Assembly: GCF_036924525.1 (NCBI RefSeq)
Contig: NZ_JAZHRU010000001.1
Span: 6,105,001 to 6,169,000 of the forward strand
Direction of reading: 5' to 3'
Source of the DNA: Bradyrhizobium sp. AZCC 1719
GTDB lineage: Bacteria > Pseudomonadota > Alphaproteobacteria > Rhizobiales > Xanthobacteraceae
DNA length: 64,000 bases
Numbering within the stretch: position 1 is the first letter of the stretch; every line of letters begins with the position of its first letter. Positions 26,456 to 35,235 of this stretch are shown one piece after another. The notes beneath the pieces were generated by a model that was not told where the DNA came from, ran no database searches, and worked only from the letters and a program-made list of their open reading frames with translations. The position numbers and the translations under genes were made by a program.

Positions 26456-29400
26456 TCATACGATCAGATCGTGCGGCACATGATGCTGCGCGACCTTGGC
26501 GTGATCGTCGGCGTTTTGCTCCGCGAGCGAAAGCCCCGCCGGTTCTGCATCCTGGATCGCTGCCAGCTCATCATGTCCGGCGACGTGCCGGCCATGCGCG
26601 GTCGAAGCCTGACCGTTGCCCACATCTGCCACAGTGTCATGGTTGGAGGCGGCTATCTCGCTCTTGAACTGGAATGAATCTCCGAGTACTGGGGCGGCTG
26701 TCATCTCTGCGTGCCCAGCATCGGCGGGGGCAGGTTGGTCCTTGCTGGCAGCGTTCGGGTTCGATCCTGAATGTGAGTTGTTGGACGGGTCTGCAGACGC
26801 TGCATGCAAGTCACGCTGCGATTGGCCGTGACTTGCACCACTCCCCGGCGTTGCATCATGCGCGGCATGCTGCTCAGTAGCTGCGGAGGCGTCTTTAGAG
26901 GCGGCGTGCAAATCACGCTGCGATTGCCCCGGTGTCACATCATGCGCGGCATGCTGCTCGGTGGCTGCGGGACCGTTTTCGGAAGTGGTATGCGAGTCGC
27001 GCTGCGATTGGCCGGGATTGGCAGCGCTTCCCGGCGTTGCATCATGCGCGGCGTGCTGCTCGGCGGCTGCGGGACCGTTTTCAGAAGTGGTATGCGAGTC
27101 GCGCTGCGATTGGCCGGGATTGGCAGCGCTTCCCGGCGTTGCATCATGCGCGGCATGCTGCTCGGCGGCTGCGGGACCGCTTTCGGAAGTGGCATGCAAG
27201 TCGCGCTGCGATTGGCCGGGATTGGCAGCGCTTCCCGGCGCTACGCTATGCTCGGCGTGCTGCGACGCGGCGGATGCGGTTGCCACGGCAAAGCCGCTAT
27301 GATCGATCGTGCCTCCCGCGAGCGTGGCGGCGGCATCGTTGGTCGTCATTGCGACGGTGCTTGCGTGGATCGGCCCCTGATCGAATGTGAAGTGATCCTC
27401 CACTGGCCCGGTCGTGTAACTGCGCGGAAGCTCGATCGAAGACGCGCTGGCGAGGGTGACGGCGTCATCCCCGCCGTCTTCGGTCGCATGTCTCGGAGCT
27501 TGGCCGAGACTGGCAAACCGGGCAGAACTGGTTGGATCGACCCGCTCCCGCGCGAAATGGAAGATGAAACTCTCGTCGGCTGTGGTCCAGGTGCTATCTG
27601 TGACGCGCGCAGTCTCGCTGACAGTCGCTTCGACGGAAGCCTCGGCGCCACTCGTCGTCAGAACGTCTCCTGCCGTCATCGCGGCCAGCGCCGGATCGAT
27701 CGCCTCGCCGGTGGCCGCAACGGTCGCTGTTGCCGGCTCGTGGACGAAATCCGACTCCTGAACGAACGCAGCGCCCTGAAGGTGGATTTCCAGCAGGGCC
27801 GCATCGCCTATATCGAGGGCCTGATCGGTCTGATTCACGTACACGATGGTTTGATTGTTCGCGCTGTCATAGATCCACGCGATGGTATGCGGCGGCACCG
27901 TCTTAGCTGTCGGAGAGAGCGCCATGAACGCCAGCGCGCCAAAGGCCGCCAGATTGATCCTGTCCGACCCGGATTTGAAATCGGTAGTGGTATCGAACTG
28001 GGCCGAGCTGGAATCCGCCACGGCGAGATAGGCGAAGCTGTCGTCGCCGTTGTTGCCGTTGACGGTTCCGGATCCTCCGTAGGTCGTGTCATTGCCGGAT
28101 CTTGCATGCAGAGGGTCATCATTGCCGGTGTCGTTGACGGTATCCTCGCTGGCGCCCGCATAGACGATTTGAAATTGATCGCCGCCTCCCGCGATGGTGT
28201 CGCCTCGGGGAGTCCCGAAGACTGGCGGATCGGATATTTCGCGGTCCCCCAAGGCGAGGTTGTCGAAATCGTTGGGGCCCGCATCGGTGCTGCCACGGAT
28301 GGTAACCGTCACCGCTTGCTTGCTGCCGCCTGCGGTAGTCACCGTGAAGGTATCGGTCAGGGTATCGCCGACATCGAGCGCCTGCACGGCGCTGTTGGCG
28401 TTGTCGAGCGTGTAGGTCCACACTCCGGCCACCGTCATCATGAAGGTGCCGTAGCTGCCAGTGCTCAGCCTCGGCGAGCTGACTGCCGTGAACGTATTGG
28501 CGGGGTTGTTGACGTCGGAATCGATGAGTTTGCCGGTCGCGGTCGGCGTGCCCGGTGTGGCATTGGGAACGCCGATAGTGACCTTATGGGTTTGGCTGCC
28601 CGAGAGCGTGCCGTCCGAAACCGTAATTGTAGAGGTTTCGATTGTGGGCGCTGTCAACGCATTGACTGTGTCATTGCTGGGAACGTAGGTGTAAACGCCG
28701 GTCGCGCCGTTGAGGTAGAGCGTATCATAGAAACCGGTCCTCGACACATCGTACGCTACGCCGTTCAACACCGTTTCACCGGTGGTGCTCCCGCTGATGC
28801 CGTAGGCCTCCTCGCGGGTGCTGCTGGCAACGAGGGTTCCGTTCGACGCGTCCGCGGCCTGGACGTCGTCCATCGTTGCGAAGGTCAGTGCCGCAAGCGC
28901 ACCGAACCCGCCGTATCGTCGTGATATGGCGAGCGCCGCGAGTACCGTCCGATTGTTGATCTCAAGCTTCTGATATATGTGGTGGAGGTGCACCTTGATG
29001 GTGCCTTGGGAAATATTCAGCCGGCGCGCAATCGCTTTGTTCGACAAGCCTTCGGACACCAGACGCATGATTTCGCGCTCGCGGTCCGTCAGCACGGCCA
29101 GCACATCTTCGACATTGGCGTCGTTTACTTCCTTGCCGCTTGGCGCCAAGTCTGGGGACGGTTCTGGCAGAAAACTGATGCCCTCCACCACTAATCTCAG
29201 GGAATGCAGCAAAGTTTCGGGGCTCGCGTGCTTCGAAATCGCACTGCAAGCACCGGCAGCGATTGCCGCGGCGAGATCCTGTTCGACTGATGCGGTGAAG
29301 AAAACCAGCCGGGTGGAAAGATTCTCGGCGTTGGCAATGGCGAGAATTTCAGATGCCGTCAGGTCAGGCAATGAGTCCTCGAGAAGCGCGACATCGGGTG

Positions 29401-29545
29401 CCAAACTCCGAATCGCTTCAACACAGCTCGCGCCATCGCGACAGGACGCAATAATCTCGAGGTCACGATGAGCCGCGAATACTGACGTCAAGCCCTGCAG
29501 AACGATCGGGTGTCGGTCTGCGATCACCAACCGGGTACGACGCAT
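26456..29545 (-). CDS. fusion of NarL/LuxR-type response regulator to VCBS/RTX-like adhesin with His/Ala-rich repeats
   Basis: One uninterrupted frame encodes 1029 residues. Residues 1-125 are a receiver domain (LVIADRHP, FFTAS, ISK105) in which the phosphorylation site aligns to E56 (ALLEDSLPD) instead of aspartate. Residues 145-210 are a LuxR/GerE helix-turn-helix (LTDREREIMRLVSEGLSNK, GTIKVHLHHIYQKL). A short hydrophobic, AxA-like link (FGALAALTFATMDDVQAADA) leads to two VCBS-type repeats (about 250-330 and 330-425), an RTX-like Gly/Asp/Asn stretch (485-505), a DFKSGSDRINLAAFG module, and five repeats of about 34 residues (QHAAHDATPG... QSQRD) at 764-918. The acidic and His-rich end is VPHDLIV. 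A close paralogue of only the regulator part lies at 33443-34123. A GAGGAC ribosome site precedes the ATG at 29545. Function unknown; assembly artefact is possible but the frame is clean throughout. Confidence 0.85.
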   Translation of the reverse strand: MRRTRLVIADRHPIVLQGLTSVFAAHRDLEIIASCRDGASCVEAIRSLAPDVALLEDSLPDLTASEILAIANAENLSTRLVFFTASVEQDLAAAIAAGACSAISKHASPETLLHSLRLVVEGISFLPEPSPDLAPSGKEVNDANVEDVLAVLTDREREIMRLVSEGLSNKAIARRLNISQGTIKVHLHHIYQKLEINNRTVLAALAISRRYGGFGALAALTFATMDDVQAADASNGTLVASSTREEAYGISGSTTGETVLNGVAYDVSRTGFYDTLYLNGATGVYTYVPSNDTVNALTAPTIETSTITVSDGTLSGSQTHKVTIGVPNATPGTPTATGKLIDSDVNNPANTFTAVSSPRLSTGSYGTFMMTVAGVWTYTLDNANSAVQALDVGDTLTDTFTVTTAGGSKQAVTVTIRGSTDAGPNDFDNLALGDREISDPPVFGTPRGDTIAGGGDQFQIVYAGASEDTVNDTGNDDPLHARSGNDTTYGGSGTVNGNNGDDSFAYLAVADSSSAQFDTTTDFKSGSDRINLAAFGALAFMALSPTAKTVPPHTIAWIYDSANNQTIVYVNQTDQALDIGDAALLEIHLQGAAFVQESDFVHEPATATVAATGEAIDPALAAMTAGDVLTTSGAEASVEATVSETARVTDSTWTTADESFIFHFARERVDPTSSARFASLGQAPRHATEDGGDDAVTLASASSIELPRSYTTGPVEDHFTFDQGPIHASTVAMTTNDAAATLAGGTIDHSGFAVATASAASQHAEHSVAPGSAANPGQSQRDLHATSESGPAAAEQHAAHDATPGSAANPGQSQRDSHTTSENGPAAAEQHAAHDATPGSAANPGQSQRDSHTTSENGPAATEQHAAHDVTPGQSQRDLHAASKDASAATEQHAAHDATPGSGASHGQSQRDLHAASADPSNNSHSGSNPNAASKDQPAPADAGHAEMTAAPVLGDSFQFKSEIAASNHDTVADVGNGQASTAHGRHVAGHDELAAIQDAEPAGLSLAEQNADDHAKVAQHHVPHDLIV
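26790..27262 (-). repeat. coding tandem repeat, about 102-bp unit
   Basis: About five head-to-tail copies of a unit of up to 34 codons lie inside the fusion gene. The two central copies are nearly identical, the fourth lacks six codons (SAANPG) and the outer ones are more diverged. This pattern fits expansion by slippage or unequal exchange. Confidence 0.85.
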
Positions 29546-30091
29546 GAGCGGTCCTCGACCTGCCCTCTGTGTAAAGCCCGCCAATCCCGCCGTACGTGGA
29601 GGGCAACGGCGGCGGCATTTACCTCATTCCGACGAATCCCAAACAATCAGGGTACGTGGTCCTTCCTGCTACCACCAACGGCATATTGATTAGCATCCTT
29701 TACAGATGCTGGTCCACTTTCGAATCTTCCGCGCGGATTTATGCGTCTTCCGGCAGCGATGGCACGGGCGTGACCGTTCCGGCGATCAGCAGCCAAGAGC
29801 TCGTGCTGCCAGCCCTATTGTCGCTTGTGCCAACAGTGATTGAACCACGGGGTGATGCCGCGCCGGTAGTCGAACCCGACGAATTGGCGGCATCTAGGGA
29901 ATTCGTCCCTGGAGCATCCGGCACCTTGGCACCATTTCCAGCTCCGCTCGGATCGCTAGCCGAAGTGTTCAGTCCACCGAAGTTTGCCGGCCCGGATGGC
30001 ACGCGACCGTGGCTGCCGTCCCAGCCCTGCCAGCCGTCGGTGCGCTGGCCGCCGCCGGCCGACGCTCCACCAGGCCGTCAGCCGAGTCCTG
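29546..30091. other. intergenic region upstream of the fusion gene
   Basis: This gap holds the promoter region of the regulator-adhesin fusion (minus strand) and the decayed small-protein remnant. A plus-strand frame at 29596-30111 shows no family features and a composition fitting an antisense shadow. Confidence 0.5.
29739..30002 (-). pseudogene. remnant of a small Gly/Ser/Pro-rich secreted protein
   Basis: The minus-strand frame starts only at a GTG and encodes PSGPANFGGLNTSASD..., GAKVPDAPGTNSLDAANSSGS (in pieces). This resembles small, signal-peptide-bearing Bradyrhizobium proteins that share a VPDAPGTNSL core. The upstream frame has a stop at about 30079 and no signal peptide, so the gene is probably broken. 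Weak recognition. Confidence 0.3.
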
Positions 30092-30607
30092 CTAGTTATC
30101 TTCAGCCCTAGCGAGTGCTTCTAGTAGGCGATTCAGGAACACTGCCTGACCTTTCAGGATCTTAAGCCGCGCCTCGGCAACGCTAAACCAGGACGCGCGA
30201 TCGATCTCAGGGAATGATTGCCGTCGCCCAGATCGCGGAGGCCATTCCATCTCGAATGTGTTGCTCTGAAGATTGGCTGGATCCCAATCGTCTTGAATTG
30301 CCCACATGTGCACGACCTTTCCGCCTGGTTGCTTGGCACTGCCAAGCGGAATGGCTTCGCCGCCCGGACAGTGCCCGGTCTCTTCTGCGAACTCCCGATG
30401 TGCGGCCGAACGCGGGGTCTCGTCTGGTCCGATCAGGCCTTTCGGAATGGTCCAGGCACCTCGATCCTTACGATTCCAAAACGGGCCTCCCGGGTGCCCC
30501 AGTAAAACTTGAAGGTCCTTGTTCCTTTGACGGAACAGCAAGAGGCCTGCGCTTCGCATTTTGGATGAGGCGCTGACAGGCATCGACGGCCTAGCAAATC
30601 GTCGCAT
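30092..30607 (-). CDS. NUDIX hydrolase
   Basis: The 171-residue protein has the Nudix box GLIGPDETPRSAAHREFAEETG (GX5EX7REUXEEXGU, all key residues present), which coordinates Mg2+ and hydrolyses nucleoside-diphosphate-linked compounds. It starts SAGLLLFRQRNKDLQVLLGHPGG and belongs to the MutT/YjhB-like small Nudix group. I chose the ATG at 30607, preceded by GGGAGCGG at long spacing; ATG codons at 30583 and 30559 are alternatives. It may clean up nucleotide sugars or oxidised nucleotides; substrate unknown. Confidence 0.85.
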   Translation of the reverse strand: MRRFARPSMPVSASSKMRSAGLLLFRQRNKDLQVLLGHPGGPFWNRKDRGAWTIPKGLIGPDETPRSAAHREFAEETGHCPGGEAIPLGSAKQPGGKVVHMWAIQDDWDPANLQSNTFEMEWPPRSGRRQSFPEIDRASWFSVAEARLKILKGQAVFLNRLLEALARAEDN

Positions 30608-30895
30608 GCAATAGTTCCGCTCCCGACAACGACCGAATTTCCCGATTATAGAAAGGCCTGCTTTGTGGATCGACCAATCAGGTTGGCCACCGAAGAAGGA
30701 TGCGAGTCCGGCCGAATAGGGACGCAAGGCCGCATTCCGCGGTAGGCCCCGGCGCCCCTCGTACCCGCCGTTGACAGTTTGCTGGCGCGTCCGACTCGCG
30801 GGAACGCCTGAAGCGATCCTTCGGCTAATCCAGAATGGCTACCTAACCATCGCGCTTCCAATGAGGCGGAGCTTCGCCGAAGCTCCAACCATGCG

Positions 30896-31142
30896 GGCCG
30901 AGGAAGTGATCCGGACGTTCGAGGCGGTAAGGAGGACAATTCCCTACGAGATCGGCAAACGGCGCACGGGCGACGTTGCCGTGTGCTACGCCGATCCGAC
31001 CCTTGCCAAGGAATCCATGGGCTGGAAGGCGACACGGTCGTTGACGCAGACGTGCGCCGATCATTGGCACTGGCAATCGAAGGATCCCGACGGCCACAAA
31101 ACCGATACGTCGCCTCAAGGAAGCGAGAAAATCGCGGGATGA
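30896..31142 (+). pseudogene. 3' fragment of a galE-like UDP-glucose 4-epimerase gene
   Basis: The translated segment EVIRTFEAVRR...IPYEIGKRRTGDVAVCYADPTLA...SLTQTCADHWHWQ parallels the C-terminal 70 residues of the complete GalE encoded at 36276-37325 (GDVAICYADPTLARKLLGW, SLTQMCADHWRWQ). The N-terminal four-fifths, with the NAD site and catalytic residues, is missing. It is a gene remnant left by an old duplication or rearrangement, not a functional enzyme. Confidence 0.8.
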
Positions 31143-31213
31143 AGCAGAGCTGCCGATCGTGAAGTTACGATGAATCCAACCGAGTACGCCTTAATCAAGC
31201 CACATAGAGGGCA

Positions 31214-32455
31214 ATGGCCACCATACTCGACATCAACTGCCGGAACATCACGGCGGACCGGCCGCCGGTTTTGCTTGCGGCTGGACCCGTCTTGCTCCGC
31301 CCGCTCGGGATGGCGGGCATTCCGGCGATCGTTGCCTCAAGTGAGGACGCCCCGGCATTCGCCTCCCGCTATTGCGGCGGGCGCTGCATCCTTCCGCCCC
31401 GGAACGAGCCAGACGCGCTGATCGAGGCGCTTCTCGATACCGGGGACCGGCTTCTCCGCGCGCTCGGCCGCCGGGTTCCCTTGATGTATGGCGAGGACTA
31501 TTTCCTCGAACTCATCTACATGCATCGCGCCCGTTTCGAGGAGAAGTTTCTGCTGCTCCTGAGCGATCCGGAAGTAGCGCTCGGGCTGCTGACGAAAGAC
31601 CGCTTCGAGGCGCTGGCGCGCGGCAGAGACCTTCCGGTGCCGCGCAGCCTGCCCTGGGATTTACTTTCCGAGATCGAGGACCCGGTGCTCGCCAAGCCCC
31701 GCTCGAAATTCAGCTGGTATCATTCGCCGCTTCAGATCCAGCTTTTCAGCGACCACGGCAAGGCGCTCATTTTCGAGAACGGCCGCGCTGCAGCCGCCGA
31801 TCCGCGCGTCGGGCGCTTTCGCGATCATCTCACATTTCAGGAGTACGTTCGGGGAGACGATCGCCAGCTCTGGTCATTCCACGGTGTCGCCGACGAGCAT
31901 GGAAAGGTCCTTGCCTCGTTCGTCGGCCGGAAGTTGCGCACGTTTCCGCTACTAACCGGCGAGAGCTCGTTCATCGAGTTGATCCACGACGACGCTCTCG
32001 CGACGTTCGGGCGGCGGATGGCCGAGCAGGTGCCTCTGAAGGGCGCGTTCAAAATGGACTTCAAGACGGATGTGGAATCCGGCGAGCACTTTCTTCTTGA
32101 GGTGAACGCGCGCTTCAATCTCTGGCATTACCTCGGCGCGGCGAATGGCCTCAACCTCATGGAGGTCGCGTACGACTACCTTGTCGCGGGCAAGCGGCCA
32201 CCGCCGCTGTCCTATCGCACGGACACGCGCTGGCTTTGCATGCCGCTCGATTGGCGCGCCTATCGTCAGCTCGCCGCACGTCGGCAGCTGAGCCTGATTG
32301 GTTGGCTGTCCTCGATCCTCTTTACGCGCACCGTCTACAACGTCTTCGCCTGGAGCGATCCGACGCCCCTGGCGATGGACTTCGTTCGCAAGGTTCGTAA
32401 ATTGCTCGGGCTGATGAAGGTATGGTCGCGACGATGGCTCTCTACGGCGTGTTAG
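31214..32455 (+). CDS. ATP-grasp superfamily protein (carboxylate-amine ligase-like)
   Basis: This 413-residue protein shows an ATP-grasp layout. An N-terminal pre-ATP-grasp part (PVLLRPLGMAGIPAIVASS) is followed by the ATP-binding lysine region (DPVLAKPRSKFSWYHSP) and QEYVRGDDRQLW. The metal-binding C-terminal element is FKMDFKTDVESGEHFLLEVNARFNLWHYLGAANG, in part. These enzymes activate a carboxylate with ATP and join it to an amine or similar group; distant relatives are D-aspartate ligase and CarB-type proteins. Its stop lies 34 bases inside the following metallophosphoesterase gene, so both are translated together. Substrate unknown; modification of a polysaccharide or of a diffusible metabolite are both possible. 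Confidence 0.8.
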   Translation: MATILDINCRNITADRPPVLLAAGPVLLRPLGMAGIPAIVASSEDAPAFASRYCGGRCILPPRNEPDALIEALLDTGDRLLRALGRRVPLMYGEDYFLELIYMHRARFEEKFLLLLSDPEVALGLLTKDRFEALARGRDLPVPRSLPWDLLSEIEDPVLAKPRSKFSWYHSPLQIQLFSDHGKALIFENGRAAAADPRVGRFRDHLTFQEYVRGDDRQLWSFHGVADEHGKVLASFVGRKLRTFPLLTGESSFIELIHDDALATFGRRMAEQVPLKGAFKMDFKTDVESGEHFLLEVNARFNLWHYLGAANGLNLMEVAYDYLVAGKRPPPLSYRTDTRWLCMPLDWRAYRQLAARRQLSLIGWLSSILFTRTVYNVFAWSDPTPLAMDFVRKVRKLLGLMKVWSRRWLSTAC

Positions 32456-33207
32456 GCGATATCCACGGCAACCGCGAAGCTCTTGTCGCGACGCTCGCGG
32501 CGCTGGAAGATCACCATCCCGAACAACTCCTGTGCATCGGCGACACCATCGGCTACAACGCCGATTCTGACGATTGCGTCGCTATTTTGCGGGAGTGCGG
32601 CGTCGTCTCCATTGCGGGAAACCACGATCTTATCGGCATCAGCCGCCTCGGCTTCGAGCGCTGCTCGAACAAGGCGATGCATGCGCTCAAACGCACGCGC
32701 CGACTGCTCCAGCCCGAAACCATGGAATATCTGCGCTCGCTGCCGAGAACCGTCCAGATCGAAGACAGCGTGGTGCTCGTTCACGGCGGCGTGCGCGATG
32801 TGCAACAGTACATGACCACGCCGCTTCATATCGAAGAGAACGTCCGTTACCTTCGCGCGGACTTTCCCGGCCGCCGCGTCTGCTTCTATGGTCACGTGCA
32901 TCAGCAAAAGATCTTCGAGGTCGCAGACGATGGAAGCGTTCGCGACCTTCTCGCGGACGGTGTCGTGAAACTGCGGTTGGATCGGGAATACTTCGTCAAT
33001 CCGGGATCACTGGACGCTTCGCGCAAGCCAGCGCCAAAATTCGCAGAATTTGCTCTTTTTGATAGCGGTCCAATGACCGTAGAATTCTTCCGCGTGCCTT
33101 ATGACGATATGCTCACTGAAGCGAAGGCGGCTGGCGCCGGCTATCGCATCGGTCCGTGGCGGGACCGCTTCTACGCCCTGCAGCGTAAGGTTCCCGGTTT
33201 TCGATGA
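32422..33207 (+). CDS. calcineurin-like metallophosphoesterase
   Basis: The 261-residue enzyme contains the full dimetal phosphoesterase set: GDIHGN, CIGDTIGY, AGNHD, VHGG and YGHVHQQ, and ends with a conserved YFVNPGSLDASR element. It belongs to the YfcE/diadenosine-tetraphosphatase-like branch. The ATG at 32422 is preceded by GATGAAGG and lies inside the end of the ATP-grasp gene; an ATG at 32434 is an alternative. The tight overlap suggests it works on the product or by-product of the ligase. Confidence 0.88.
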   Translation: MVATMALYGVLGDIHGNREALVATLAALEDHHPEQLLCIGDTIGYNADSDDCVAILRECGVVSIAGNHDLIGISRLGFERCSNKAMHALKRTRRLLQPETMEYLRSLPRTVQIEDSVVLVHGGVRDVQQYMTTPLHIEENVRYLRADFPGRRVCFYGHVHQQKIFEVADDGSVRDLLADGVVKLRLDREYFVNPGSLDASRKPAPKFAEFALFDSGPMTVEFFRVPYDDMLTEAKAAGAGYRIGPWRDRFYALQRKVPGFR

Positions 33208-33442
33208 GCACCCCGGTGGAGGAGTTGACGAAAAATCTTTTCGTGTCCGCAAACCGCACGTCAGTATCCCGACGGTCCTCGTGAGCGAGGCCTATTGAGC
33301 CGCTCGCGGGAGCCGCGCCTTGCGCGAAGTCATGTAGCAGCGGACGCAACGCACCAGGCGGCGGTCGATCCGAGCCAACGATGCGGACGATGGTCTGCGT
33401 CAGGGCATTTGCGCTTAAGCTACGCTTCCGGGTTATTCGTTT
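33208..33442. other. short non-coding gap
   Basis: This gap lies between the phosphoesterase gene and the converging response-regulator gene. No gene or clear hairpin was recognised. Confidence 0.4.
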
Positions 33443-34123
33443 CTAACCTCGACGACTCCGAGGCGGTTCACTTTCCAGGTAGACACTCGCTCCGTCATCC
33501 TGCGAGATCGCAATGGCTGCGAGCACCGTCCGGTTGCTGATCTCAAGCTTCTGAAAGATGTGATGGAGATGCACCTTGATGGTGCCGTTGCTGATGTTCA
33601 GGCGTCGGCCAATTTCCTTGTTCGAGAGCCCTTCGGACACCAACCGCATGATCTGGCGCTCGCGGTCTGTCAGCACAGCGACGGCGTTCTCCGTGAGCGC
33701 GCTTTGCTCCCGAAATCCGGCCTGATCGGCTGCAGGCTGCGGAAACGGCCGCCGATCTCCCGCAACCTGGCGCAAGAGCTGCACGAGAATTCCGGGCTCC
33801 ACCTCCTTTGAGATGAAGCTGTAACCGTCGGTAGCGGCTGACATGACCAACTCACTTTCCACTTCAGATGAAGTGAAAAAGACGAACCGCGTGGACGGAT
33901 TCTCGGCATTTACGATGGAGAGAATCTCTGGCCTGCTCACGCCAGGCATCGAGCCGTCGAGAATAGCTATGTCCGGCGCTAGATTCCGAATTGCCTCGAC
34001 GCAGCCCGGACCATCCGTGAAAGATGCAACAATCTTGAAATCGGAGTGGGCTCCAAGCACGTTGCTCAAGCCCTTCAAGACTACGGGATGCCGATCCGCA
34101 ATCACCACGCTGATACTACGCAT
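33443..34123 (-). CDS. NarL/FixJ-type response regulator
   Basis: The 226-residue regulator has a receiver domain (VVIADRHP, phosphoacceptor D56 in AILDGSMPG, FISK) and a LuxR-type helix-turn-helix (LTDRERQIMRLVSEGLSNKEIGRRLN, in part). It is a clear paralogue of the regulator part of the fusion gene at 26456-29545, including similar ribosome-site leaders (GAGGAC before each ATG), but it keeps the aspartate and stops after the DNA-binding domain. No sensor kinase gene is present in the window. It probably controls surface-polysaccharide or adhesin genes nearby; inferred. Confidence 0.9.
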   Translation of the reverse strand: MRSISVVIADRHPVVLKGLSNVLGAHSDFKIVASFTDGPGCVEAIRNLAPDIAILDGSMPGVSRPEILSIVNAENPSTRFVFFTSSEVESELVMSAATDGYSFISKEVEPGILVQLLRQVAGDRRPFPQPAADQAGFREQSALTENAVAVLTDRERQIMRLVSEGLSNKEIGRRLNISNGTIKVHLHHIFQKLEISNRTVLAAIAISQDDGASVYLESEPPRSRRG

Positions 34124-34275
34124 TGGGCAGTCCTCAGCCTGTCCCCGATGTTAACCCCGCCCCCCAGCATTTATTCATCCCCCTGCTCGATGCCAGAATA
34201 TATAATCGACCATGACGGTAGGCTAAACCTCCTCTGAATGAATGGACACTTGTAGTAGGCTCGGGAAGGTGTCGA

Positions 34276-34965
34276 ATGGAAGAACGTCCGTCACGTCAGT
34301 TGTTCCGGAGGATTACAAGCGTCGAGTTGGCGATGTCGAGCCGTCGTTCGATCACGTCGGTGGCCAAGGAACTCGGTCTGCGCGACTCGGTACCGCGGCG
34401 CTGGTGGACAAGTTCCGGCAGGAGCCGACATCGGCGGCGTGGCGCCCCACCAAGCAGACGACGCCGATGTCGGCAGACCAGGCTGGGGAGATCGCCCGGC
34501 TGCGCCAGGAGAACGAGCGGCTGCGCATCTAGCGCGACATCTTAAAAAAGTCGATCGCGATCTTTGCCGGAACGCGGACATGAGCTTCCGCTTCATTGAG
34601 GACTACCGCGACACCGTATCTGGTACGGCTCATGTGTGCCGTGCTCGAGGTCTCGCCGGCCGGCTATTATGCTGGCGCGAGCGTCCGGGTTCGCACCACC
34701 GATAGCCGTCACACTCTGCCGATCGCGCCGAACCTGATCGCGCGTGACTTCACCGCCGCCGCTCCTAGCCAGGTCTGGCTGGCCGACATCACTTACATTC
34801 CAACCGCGGAGGCTGGTTGTGTCTGGCTGCCAGCAACGGCCGGGTGCCGGATTGATCCATCATTCCGATCGCGGCGTGCAGTACGCTTCACATGAATATC
34901 GGTCGGTCCTCGCCGCAGCCGACATCATCGCATCGATGAGCCGCAAGGCCCGACGGCCGTTTGCT
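34276..34965 (+). mobile_element. degenerate IS3-family insertion sequence
   Basis: The OrfA part is recognisable in two frames (RSITSVAKELGLRDS, then after a frameshift MSADQAGEIARLRQENERLR followed by TAG where the frame should continue into RDILKKSIAIFAG). The OrfB part shows MSFRFIEDYRD, RLMCAVLEVSPAGYYA, then after a deletion RHTLPIAPNLIARDF, QVWLADITYIPTAE (first DDE aspartate) and GLIHHSDRGVQYASHEYRSVLA (second, in part). The segment with the final glutamate is missing. Several frameshifts and at least two deletions make it non-functional. It marks past mobile-element activity in the island. Confidence 0.8.
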
Positions 34966-35235
34966 CTTATGACCGATACCCTGCACGTAACGGACGGCTT
35001 ATAACCAAAGGTATATTTGGATAGCGGGAATTCGAATCTAACATTCGAGTCATCGAAATTCATCAACCCGACGCTGCAAAAGTAAAACAATTCCACCCGA
35101 CTGAAGCTGCCAAATTCTAGAAAGACGAAGGCGAAGAAGGCTCCACCGATCGGGAAAGCCCCGATTCAAGGCCAGAATTACCGTGTTCTTGCATTTGTCG
35201 AAATTGTCAAATTGCGTAATGGCTGGGAGGGTGAA
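34966..35235. other. AT-rich gap upstream of the LuxR-type regulator
   Basis: This gap has no gene. It is markedly AT-rich and contains the promoter region of the regulator starting at 35236 and probably leftover IS-flanking sequence. Confidence 0.4.

Noticed and set aside
26790..27262. CRISPR-like regular repeats
   Set aside because: Units are directly adjacent without unique spacers, are about 102 bp long and preserve a coding frame, so this is a protein tandem repeat; no cas genes are present.
26804..28924. A 706-codon plus-strand open frame opposite the regulator-adhesin fusion
   Set aside because: It is an antisense shadow: its repeats mirror the tandem repeat of the minus-strand gene, it has no recognisable domain, and the minus strand carries clear receiver, helix-turn-helix and VCBS features.
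29596..30111. A 171-codon plus-strand frame upstream of the fusion gene
   Set aside because: The protein has no domain features and opposes a minus-strand remnant with a recognisable VPDAPGTNSL core.
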